From Phnomibacter ginsenosidimutans (lineage in GTDB: Bacteria > Bacteroidota > Bacteroidia > Chitinophagales > Chitinophagaceae), in the NCBI RefSeq assembly GCF_009740285.1, contig NZ_CP046566.1, positions 1,980,501 through 2,044,500 of the forward strand: a stretch of DNA of 64,000 bases. Reading direction: 5' to 3'. This document shows, piece after piece, positions 58,752 through 64,000 of this stretch. How positions within the stretch are numbered: the first letter of the stretch is position 1; the number at the start of each line of letters is the position of its first letter. The position numbers and the translations under genes are program-made. The notes below the pieces were generated by a model, which did not search any database, was not told the DNA's origin, and saw only the letters and a program-made list of their open reading frames with translations.

Positions 58752-58778
58752 CCTGCCTGACTGCGTCAAGCAGACAGG
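58752..58778. repeat. 27-bp palindromic insert in the tRNA T-loop fragment
   Basis: With flanking bases it forms an imperfect hairpin (TTCCCTG ... CAGGGAA, loop region GTCAA). It sits exactly between TTC and GAA of the tRNA T-loop, which is itself a TTCGAA palindrome. The same insert is at 59099-59125 and 59446-59472. The intact tRNA at 59792/59793 has no insert. Confidence 0.8.
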
Positions 58779-58794
58779 GAACCAGCACACCCGT

Positions 58795-59040
58795 TCACTT
58801 ACTATTGAGTTTGTTTTTCAGCCATTGTTTACCATGGCTTGTTTTGAGATATTTTTCTCTCACTCTGGCAGCTGCCCAATCGGGATGTTCTTCAGTGTAA
58901 ATAATTTTCCAAGGCAAGTGCCCTTTGGTATACTTGCTTTTACCAGCATTGTGTTCTTTTAACCGAAGCTCAGCATTCAAAGCCATTCCGGTATACCAAC
59001 TCTGGTCAAGCAAACTTTCTATGACATATACGAATACCAT
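58795..59040 (-). CDS. GIY-YIG nuclease, copy 3
   Basis: A protein of 81 residues of the small GIY-YIG family (UPF0213-like). Catalytic residues are Tyr5 (VYV), Tyr16 (WYTG, the YIG element), Arg26 (RLKEHN) and Glu62 (REKYLK). It is complete and apparently intact. The stop TGA directly abuts the tRNA fragment (58794/58795). Small GIY-YIG proteins are nucleases of the single-domain type; whether this one cuts tRNA genes is unknown. All three copies encode the same protein. Confidence 0.9.
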   Translation of the reverse strand: MVFVYVIESLLDQSWYTGMALNAELRLKEHNAGKSKYTKGHLPWKIIYTEEHPDWAAARVREKYLKTSHGKQWLKNKLNSK

Positions 59041-59077
59041 AAAACAAAAATAGCCCGAGCATGTTGCTCAGGCTATT
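59041..59077 (-). terminator. tRNA-type terminator copy with embedded -7 box, distal unit
   Basis: A 13-bp stem (59049-59061 with 59065-59077, one G-T pair on the minus strand) followed by TTTTGTTTT. The minus-strand sequence TATTTTTG (59045-59052) inside the U tract matches TAnnTTTG and ends 4 bases before the GIY-YIG ATG. Confidence 0.7.
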
Positions 59078-59141
59078 AAAGTGCCCAGGACTGGATTCCC
59101 TGCCTGACTGCGTCAAGCAGACAGGGAACCAGCACACCCGT

Positions 59142-59387
59142 TCACTTACTATTGAGTTTGTTTTTCAGCCATTGTTTACCATGGCTTGTTTTGAGATATT
59201 TTTCTCTCACTCTGGCAGCTGCCCAATCGGGATGTTCTTCAGTGTAAATAATTTTCCAAGGCAAGTGCCCTTTGGTATACTTGCTTTTACCAGCATTGTG
59301 TTCTTTTAACCGAAGCTCAGCATTCAAAGCCATTCCGGTATACCAACTCTGGTCAAGCAAACTTTCTATGACATATACGAATACCAT
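59142..59387 (-). CDS. GIY-YIG nuclease, copy 2
   Basis: Identical in sequence to copies 1 and 3 (81 residues, Tyr5, Tyr16, Arg26, Glu62). Lack of any change between copies points to recent amplification or to gene conversion. It has the same abutting tRNA fragment at its 3' end and the same hairpin 8 bases before its start. Confidence 0.9.
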   Translation of the reverse strand: MVFVYVIESLLDQSWYTGMALNAELRLKEHNAGKSKYTKGHLPWKIIYTEEHPDWAAARVREKYLKTSHGKQWLKNKLNSK

Positions 59388-59424
59388 AAAACAAAAATAG
59401 CCCGAGCATGTTGCTCAGGCTATT
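59388..59424 (-). terminator. tRNA-type terminator copy, middle unit
   Basis: Same stem-loop and U tract as at 59041-59077, with TATTTTTG (59392-59399) before the GIY-YIG copy 2 start. Confidence 0.7.
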
Positions 59425-59488
59425 AAAGTGCCCAGGACTGGATTCCCTGCCTGACTGCGTCAAGCAGACAGGGAACCAGCACACCCGT

Positions 59489-59734
59489 TCACTTACTATT
59501 GAGTTTGTTTTTCAGCCATTGTTTACCATGGCTTGTTTTGAGATATTTTTCTCTCACTCTGGCAGCTGCCCAATCGGGATGTTCTTCAGTGTAAATAATT
59601 TTCCAAGGCAAGTGCCCTTTGGTATACTTGCTTTTACCAGCATTGTGTTCTTTTAACCGAAGCTCAGCATTCAAAGCCATTCCGGTATACCAACTCTGGT
59701 CAAGCAAACTTTCTATGACATATACGAATACCAT
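59489..59734 (-). CDS. GIY-YIG nuclease, copy 1 (next to tRNA-Leu)
   Basis: Same 81-residue protein. It is the first unit downstream of the intact tRNA-Leu, with the hairpin 59735-59771 between. Its transcription could come by read-through from the tRNA promoter or from the TATTTTTG box (59739-59746), whose spacing to the ATG (4 bases) implies a leaderless mRNA. Confidence 0.9.
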   Translation of the reverse strand: MVFVYVIESLLDQSWYTGMALNAELRLKEHNAGKSKYTKGHLPWKIIYTEEHPDWAAARVREKYLKTSHGKQWLKNKLNSK

Positions 59735-59771
59735 AAAACAAAAATAGCCCGAGCATGTTGCTCAGGCTATT
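59735..59771 (-). terminator. Terminator of tRNA-Leu, first copy
   Basis: The 13-bp stem begins 4 bases after the tRNA 3' end (59776) and is followed by TTTTGTTTT. Copies occur in every repeat unit. Confidence 0.78.
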
Positions 59772-59775
59772 AAAG

Positions 59776-59859
59776 TGCCCAGGACTGGATTCGAACCAGC
59801 ACACCCGTGAAGGCGCTGCGACCTGAACACAGTGCGTCTACCAATTTCGCCACCTGGGC
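59776..59859 (-). tRNA. tRNA-Leu (anticodon CAG)
   Basis: An 84-base cloverleaf. Acceptor stem GCCCAGG / CCTGGGC with discriminator A; anticodon loop TTCAGGT with CAG at 59823-59825 inside a CTGTG/CGCAG stem (one G-T pair). The long variable arm and GGTTCGAATCC T-arm are typical of class II tRNA-Leu. CCA is not encoded here (CTT follows). It reads CUG codons. Confidence 0.95.
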
Positions 59860-59907
59860 AGGTGATTGATAATCATTGAACCGGGGGTCAATTTTCGGAT
59901 CGGGTTG

Positions 59908-59937
59908 CAAATATAGAAGCCTATTTGAAAACTCCAA
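59908..59937 (-). promoter_or_regulatory. Consensus promoter of tRNA-Leu
   Basis: On the minus strand TTG (59935-59937), a 19-bp spacer, then TATATTTG (59908-59915). This is an exact match to the Bacteroidota vegetative promoter, about 49 bases before the mature tRNA 5' end. Confidence 0.8.
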
Positions 59938-59955
59938 CTGAAATTTTCAAATAGG
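59920..59955 (-). terminator. Hairpin after dapD
   Basis: Perfect 12-bp inverted repeat (59920-59931 with 59944-59955), 14 bases past the dapD stop. It overlaps the spacer of the tRNA-Leu promoter. The T tract after it is poor, so termination strength is uncertain. Confidence 0.5.
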
Positions 59956-59968
59956 ACATTTTTCTTTT

Positions 59969-60781
59969 TTACACAGCTACATTAAAGTCGCGGAGTGCAT
60001 CATTCAAGCTGGTTTTTAAATCGGTGCTGGGCTTGCGCTGACCAATGATTAATGCACAGTTTACACCATACGTACCGGCAGGAAACTGCTTGTTGTACGT
60101 ACCAGGGATAACCACGCTGCGGGCTGGCACCCGGCCTTTGTATTCGATAGGTTCGCTGCCACTTACATCAATAATCTTGGTGCTTTGTGTGAGTACAACA
60201 TTAGCACCAAGTACAGCTTCTTTTTCTACAATCACGCCTTCTACTACAATGCTGCGGCTTCCTAAAAAGCAGCCATCTTCAATGATCACCGGGCTGGCTT
60301 GCAAGGGTTCCAACACGCCGCCAATGCCTACACCACCACTCAGGTGTACGCCTTTGCCAATTTGAGCACAGCTGCCCACAGTTGCCCAGGTATCCACCAT
60401 GGTGCCTTCATCTACATAAGCGCCAATGTTTACATAAGAAGGCATCAACACTACATTGCGGGCCAGAAAGGCGCCATAACGGGCTACGGCATGCGGTACG
60501 GCACGTACACCCAAATCGGCGTAGTTGCTTTTGAGTTTCATTTTGTCGTAAAACTCAAACGGATGCAGGTTGAAGGTTTCCATTTTGCGGATGCCGAAAT
60601 ACATGAGTATGGCCTGCTTTACCCACTCATTTACCTGCCAGCCGTTTTCGGTTGGCTCAGCCACCCGAAGGCGACCTTTGTCCACTTCTTCAATCACAAT
60701 TTCTACAGCCTCGCTGTATTCTATTTGTTGCAACAGGGCCCTGTTTTCGAAGGCTGCCTGAATCGCTTCTTTCAATTGCAT
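59969..60781 (-). CDS. dapD: Tetrahydrodipicolinate N-succinyltransferase DapD
   Basis: A protein of 270 residues. DapD transfers succinate from succinyl-CoA to tetrahydrodipicolinate in the lysine and diaminopimelate pathway. Left-handed beta-helix hexapeptide repeats (VNIGAYVDEGTMVDTWATVG, SCAQIGKGVHLSGGVGIGG) start near residue 115, after a helical N-terminal domain. The substrate-site RVPARSVVIPG follows near the C-terminus. It is 71 bp downstream of the glycosyltransferase gene and may be cotranscribed with it. lysC is at the other end of the window. Confidence 0.96.
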   Translation of the reverse strand: MQLKEAIQAAFENRALLQQIEYSEAVEIVIEEVDKGRLRVAEPTENGWQVNEWVKQAILMYFGIRKMETFNLHPFEFYDKMKLKSNYADLGVRAVPHAVARYGAFLARNVVLMPSYVNIGAYVDEGTMVDTWATVGSCAQIGKGVHLSGGVGIGGVLEPLQASPVIIEDGCFLGSRSIVVEGVIVEKEAVLGANVVLTQSTKIIDVSGSEPIEYKGRVPARSVVIPGTYNKQFPAGTYGVNCALIIGQRKPSTDLKTSLNDALRDFNVAV

Positions 60782-60852
60782 AATGCTTGTTTTTTAAGTG
60801 TCGGGCGGCGAAATTCAATAAAAAAACAACAACCTGCTTCAAATGGCCACCG

Positions 60853-61758
60853 CTATTGCTTTACTATTTTATAATTCTTGTAAATGAAAAACTGTTTGCC
60901 GGTCAGCTTTTCTACCCAGCGTAGTATTTTCTCTTTTGCCGACATATTGTTGACAGCCGGATTGTAATTGAATGTCCAATCCTGAGCTGCAATCCGGGGC
61001 TGCATGAGGGCAGGATGCGCTTCATCGAAAGTGGCGAGATAATCAATCTGGCTGTAATCAAATCCATCGGGATTAGCGGCTAAAAATTTGGCCACATAAT
61101 CTTCTCCATCGTGCCAGCGGCTGCCAAACTCTGCCTGTTTCAGCAATTGTGTTTTCGGGTTTTTTACATAGCTGTAATGAAAAACCCGGCAAGGAATAGA
61201 CCACACCTGCAACTTACGGGCAGTGCTTTCATCATCGTTGTTGATGAACACCCGAAACCCTTGCGAATCGCGGTAGGGGCGGGCATTAATGCCGTTGCGA
61301 ACAATGCGAATTTCATGTTGGTGATACCGGCGGCTGGGGCCATAGTGGCGAAAATCGCCATAGAAATTCAGGAACCGGAAAAGAAAACCTTCAATCTTCG
61401 GATTGTGCAGGGCAGTTTCCATGCTTTGCCGAATGATGGGCAATTCTTTTTCGTGCAGCACTTCGTCGGCTTGCAGGGTAAAAATCCAGTCGGCATCGGG
61501 GCTACAATTGTCAAGGCCGATGTTGGCCTGCAAGGCAAAAATCTTTCCGCCTTTGCGCAAGTCAGCCGGCCAAATGGTATCGACAATCTTGATTTTAGGG
61601 TCGCCAATATTTTCAACAGCTTCACGGGTTCCGTCATGCGAATCGCCCACAACCACTACCAGTTCATCTACCAGTGGCAGCAAACTTTTAATGGACTCTA
61701 CGAATGGATAATCGAGATGAATGCCATTGCGGACGTATGTAAAACCGGAAACTTTCAT
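60853..61758 (-). CDS. Glycosyltransferase family 2-like protein
   Basis: A protein of 301 residues. GT-A fold: SGFTYVRNGIHLDYPFVESI at the start, VDELVVVVGDSHDGTREAVE, then WIFTLQADEVLHEKEL with the metal-binding acidic pair in place of a DxD. No membrane helix. It transfers a sugar to a glycan or lipid-linked acceptor; donor and acceptor are unknown. It is divergent from the next two glycosyltransferases, so the cluster is bidirectional. Confidence 0.85.
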   Translation of the reverse strand: MKVSGFTYVRNGIHLDYPFVESIKSLLPLVDELVVVVGDSHDGTREAVENIGDPKIKIVDTIWPADLRKGGKIFALQANIGLDNCSPDADWIFTLQADEVLHEKELPIIRQSMETALHNPKIEGFLFRFLNFYGDFRHYGPSRRYHQHEIRIVRNGINARPYRDSQGFRVFINNDDESTARKLQVWSIPCRVFHYSYVKNPKTQLLKQAEFGSRWHDGEDYVAKFLAANPDGFDYSQIDYLATFDEAHPALMQPRIAAQDWTFNYNPAVNNMSAKEKILRWVEKLTGKQFFIYKNYKIVKQ

Positions 61759-61846
61759 GCCTGTATTTTTAGCGCAAAGGCCAATGCCTGCGGCTGCAAA
61801 TGTAGGTGCTTAGCCGGGCAGCACGAATGCTGCAGCATGCTTTGAA

Positions 61847-61854
61847 TATATTTG
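61847..61854 (+). promoter_or_regulatory. -7 box of the glycosyltransferase operon
   Basis: TATATTTG matches TAnnTTTG, 17 bases before ATG 61872. No clear -33 box. Confidence 0.5.
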
Positions 61855-61871
61855 CACCTACTTTGCAACAC

Positions 61872-63017
61872 ATGAATATCGCCTTAGACGCCAAAAGAGC
61901 ATTTGTAAACGATACTGGTTTGGGCAATTACAGCCGGACTTTGATATCGTCGTTGGCCAAAGATTTTCCGCAGCATCATTACTATCTGTGTACGCCCAAA
62001 TTGGGCCGGTTGTTTCAGACTACGGGCAGCAACATGGAGGTGATGTTGCCGCAACAACCATTGCATAAAATGTTGCCATCTGCATGGCGTAGCAGATGGG
62101 TGGTAGGCGATTTGAAAAAGCACAACATTCAATTGTATCATGGCCTCAGCCACGAAATACCACAGGGTATTGCACAAAGCGGCATTCGTTCGGTTGTAAC
62201 CATGCATGACCTGATTCATGAACGCTATCCTGACCAATACCCTTGGCTGGATAGAAAAATATATACCCGAAAGTTTCGCTATGCCTGCGCCAATGCAGAT
62301 GCGATCATTGCCATCAGCCAGCAAACCAAACAAGATTTGATTGACATCTATGCTGCAGATGAACGTAAGATTCATGTGTGCTATCAAAGTTGTCATCCGA
62401 TGTATGCCCAGCAAGCCAACAATGAAATAAAGAAAGCTGTTCGGGAAAAGTATGGCTTGCCACAGGAGTATCTTTTATATGTAGGTTCTATCATTGAAAG
62501 AAAAAACCTGCTGAATATTTGTAAAGCGTTGCATCAAGCCAAAGACGTGACATTGCCCTTGGTAGTAATAGGCAGAGGCAAGGAATATAAAGCGAAAGTA
62601 GAAGCATTTATAGCCGGGCATCAACTCGGAACCAGGGTAATATTCTTATCATACAAACAGCAAGCCAACGGAAGGGTAGGTGTGGATGCCGAAGATTTTC
62701 CCGCCATTTACCAAATGAGTAGCATGCTCTTTTATCCATCCTTTTTCGAAGGCTTTGGTATACCAGTACTCGAGGGTTTGTACAGCCGGGTGCCGGTTAT
62801 TACCAGCAATACATCCTGTCTACCCGAAGCGGGTGGCGATGCTGCCTTTTATGTTGACCCATCCAACCCGGAAGATATAGCTCATCAAATGCGCCACATT
62901 CTTAACGATGCTGCATTGGTGCAAGAGCACATTATAAAAGGCGTTGCCTATGCCCATCAGTTCAGCAATGAAATTGCGGCAGCTTCCGTGCATCAGGTGT
63001 ATTCATCTTTGTTTTAA
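61872..63017 (+). CDS. Glycosyltransferase family 1 (GT4-type)
   Basis: A protein of 381 residues from ATG 61872 (MNIALDAKRAFVNDTGLGNY), which follows a -7 box; an ATG at 61806 is rejected. GT-B fold: VTMHDLIHERYPDQYP, IAISQQTKQDLID, LYVGSIIERKNLLNICKAL and the C-terminal FYPSFFEGFGIPVLEGLYSR with the EX7E motif. It uses nucleotide-sugar donors, often for lipopolysaccharide or capsule. The next gene follows after 12 bp. Confidence 0.9.
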   Translation: MNIALDAKRAFVNDTGLGNYSRTLISSLAKDFPQHHYYLCTPKLGRLFQTTGSNMEVMLPQQPLHKMLPSAWRSRWVVGDLKKHNIQLYHGLSHEIPQGIAQSGIRSVVTMHDLIHERYPDQYPWLDRKIYTRKFRYACANADAIIAISQQTKQDLIDIYAADERKIHVCYQSCHPMYAQQANNEIKKAVREKYGLPQEYLLYVGSIIERKNLLNICKALHQAKDVTLPLVVIGRGKEYKAKVEAFIAGHQLGTRVIFLSYKQQANGRVGVDAEDFPAIYQMSSMLFYPSFFEGFGIPVLEGLYSRVPVITSNTSCLPEAGGDAAFYVDPSNPEDIAHQMRHILNDAALVQEHIIKGVAYAHQFSNEIAAASVHQVYSSLF

Positions 63018-63029
63018 ATTCATTGGCAC

Positions 63030-63785
63030 ATGTCTATTGCTGCAGTCATCATTGCCTACAACGAAGCCGATAAAATAGCCCGCTGCCTGCATTCGGTAAA
63101 AGCCGTGGCCGATGAAATCATCGTGGTGGATTCCGGCTCTACGGACGATACTGTGGCTATTTGTGAAGCGATAGGAGCAAGGGTAATTCATCAGCCTTTT
63201 TTAGGGTACATCGAACAAAAGAATTTTGCAGCCAGCCTTGCAACTGCTGATTACATTTTAAGCCTGGATGCTGATGAAGCCTTGAGCGAACTCCTGCAAC
63301 AATGGCTGCAGCAAGCCAAAGAAAAAGGCTTATCAAAAGATGCTTACATCTTTAACCGGTTGAACAATTACTGTGGTCAATGGATTAAACACGGCGATTA
63401 TTATCCCGATAAAAAACTTCGACTGTGGCGAAAAGAAATGGGGCATTGGGGAGGAGAAAATCCGCATGATAAAGTGGTGACCGTTGCCAACGCTACCCTT
63501 GAAAAGGTGCCGCTGGATATTTTGCACTGGTCGTTTGCCACTGCAGAAGAACACCGCAGGCAAATGATTCGCTTTAGTGACATAGCCGCACAAGCCATGT
63601 ATACAAGAGGCAAACGAGTGAGCAGCCTGAAACCTTGGTTGAGTGCGGGTTGGTCTTTCTTAAATGGCTTTTTCTTTCGGGCCGGATTTTTAGATGGCTC
63701 AGCCGGCTTGCGCATTGCCCGCATGAACGCTTTTTATACCTTGCGTAAATACAAGCAGTTGATACAACTGCAGCAGCTAGCATGA
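63030..63785 (+). CDS. Glycosyltransferase family 2, LPS core WaaE/KdtX-like
   Basis: A protein of 251 residues. IAAVIIAYNEADKIARCLHS, EIIVVDSGSTDDTVAICEA and LSLDADEALSELLQ carry the GT-A motifs with the DAD metal site. WIKHGDYYPDKKLRLWRKEMGHW and the C-terminal hydrophobic patch fit the WaaE-type enzymes that add glucose to the heptose of the LPS inner core. The exact sugar is inferred. Its stop codon overlaps the next ATG (ATGA). Confidence 0.88.
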   Translation: MSIAAVIIAYNEADKIARCLHSVKAVADEIIVVDSGSTDDTVAICEAIGARVIHQPFLGYIEQKNFAASLATADYILSLDADEALSELLQQWLQQAKEKGLSKDAYIFNRLNNYCGQWIKHGDYYPDKKLRLWRKEMGHWGGENPHDKVVTVANATLEKVPLDILHWSFATAEEHRRQMIRFSDIAAQAMYTRGKRVSSLKPWLSAGWSFLNGFFFRAGFLDGSAGLRIARMNAFYTLRKYKQLIQLQQLA

Positions 63786-64000
63786 ATCACACTAGCCGCC
63801 TTTTTTTGCCCGACATTCACGTAAATGCTTTGAGCCTCATCAAAAAGTATTGGCGCATTTGGTTCTTCTCAGCAGCAGTTGTGTTTCTGTATCATGAAGC
63901 AAAAGGAGAATGGAACCTTATTTTTCTTGGCCCCGCCTTTCTGTCATTCGCTGATATTATACGGCAATTCATTTCACCGTTTCGTGTGTTGGCTGTTGAG
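63782..64000 (+). CDS. Hypothetical membrane protein, 3' end outside window
   Basis: The first 73 residues are visible. ATG 63782 overlaps the stop of the glycosyltransferase (ATGA). One or two hydrophobic stretches (IWFFSAAVVFLYH, LIFLGPAFLSFAD) suggest a membrane protein. It ends at the window edge without a stop and its family is not recognisable. Confidence 0.6.
   Translation, partial: MNHTSRLFLPDIHVNALSLIKKYWRIWFFSAAVVFLYHEAKGEWNLIFLGPAFLSFADIIRQFISPFRVLAVE

Larger units (their letters stand above)
58734..59080 (-). repeat. Repeat unit, distal copy
   Basis: Furthest from the tRNA. The tRNA-like ends are 58734-58751 and 58779-58794, separated by the 27-base insert 58752-58778. On the minus strand its fragment is followed by CCA and then by the hairpin at 58701-58728, unlike the intact tRNA, which is followed by CTT. 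Confidence 0.9.
59081..59427 (-). repeat. Repeat unit, middle copy
   Basis: Same 347-base sequence as the distal unit. tRNA-like parts at 59081-59098 and 59126-59141, insert at 59099-59125. Confidence 0.9.
58734..59774 (-). mobile_element. Tandem array of three tRNA-3'-end / GIY-YIG units
   Basis: Three consecutive 347-bp units (58734-59080, 59081-59427, 59428-59774) appear identical. On the minus strand, each contains in order: a terminator copy of tRNA-Leu, a GIY-YIG gene whose start lies 8 bases after the hairpin, and a 34-base copy of the tRNA 3' end split by 27 extra bases. The array begins exactly at the end of the intact tRNA-Leu(CAG). The layout resembles an integrating element that restores the 3' end of its target tRNA. 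Calling it mobile is an inference from the nuclease, the tRNA fragments and the amplification. Confidence 0.75.
59428..59774 (-). repeat. Repeat unit, copy next to the intact tRNA
   Basis: Same 347-base sequence. tRNA-like parts at 59428-59445 and 59473-59488, insert at 59446-59472. The next base (59775) starts the intact tRNA region, so the unit boundary is exact. Confidence 0.9.

Noticed and set aside
59061-59309. Plus-strand 82-codon frames opposite each GIY-YIG gene
   Set aside because: Repeated only because the unit is repeated; no start context, and the other strand has conserved catalytic residues.
58734-59774. CRISPR-like or simple satellite repeat
   Set aside because: The 347-base units have no spacers and contain a conserved gene and tRNA parts, so neither term fits.

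Overview
The window reads as a chromosomal segment of a Bacteroidota bacterium, most likely a Chitinophagaceae-type organism. The signs are a fused SecDF, BshC (bacillithiol), a CzcA-type pump fused to a TolC-like domain, a purK/purE locus, many exported TPR, beta-barrel and DUF4369-thioredoxin proteins, very few Shine-Dalgarno sites, and promoter boxes of the Bacteroidota type (TTG or TTTG, 19-20 bp, TAnnTTTG). No phage, plasmid, CRISPR array or rRNA is visible. The family-level placement is an inference from gene content.

Layout. 1-14.9 kb: the 3' end of an aspartate kinase, an MFS pump with a Crp-like regulator, exported hydrolases (M20 peptidase, serine hydrolase), an acyl-CoA mutase large subunit, an IscA-type protein, a possible L,D-transpeptidase, an FAD oxidoreductase and a beta-helix protein. 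15-23.9 kb: secDF, an NlpC/P60 lipoprotein, an aminotransferase, rimO and bshC. 23.9-32 kb: one minus-strand run in which an RND efflux operon (adaptor, pump, TolC) lies between purK and purE. 32-42.8 kb: thioredoxin-like protein, pyrB, coaD, thioesterase, Nudix, sortilin-type repeat protein, exported hypotheticals, an esterase, and the N-degron pair aat-clpS. 43-51.5 kb: a TPR / beta-barrel / HU-like operon facing the yceD-rpmF-plsX operon, then TlpA-like and DsrE-like exported proteins. 51.5-58.7 kb: a heavy-metal efflux operon and an alcohol dehydrogenase. 58.7-59.9 kb: a tandem array at tRNA-Leu(CAG). 60-64 kb: dapD and a glycosyltransferase cluster that runs off the window.

The most unusual structure is at 58734-59859. 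Three exact 347-bp units lie head to tail directly downstream of an intact tRNA-Leu(CAG). Each unit carries a small GIY-YIG nuclease gene, a copy of the 3' end of the tRNA whose T-loop is split by a 27-bp imperfect palindrome, and a copy of the tRNA terminator. It looks like a small tRNA-targeting mobile cassette that has amplified in place.

A second window-wide feature is quality-related. Twelve genes are each broken by exactly one single-base indel, mostly in short homopolymers, and adding or removing one base restores a full-length protein in every case. Because plsX and several conserved catalytic motifs are affected, sequencing or assembly error is the likeliest cause. Such genes are given here as single features spanning both frames.
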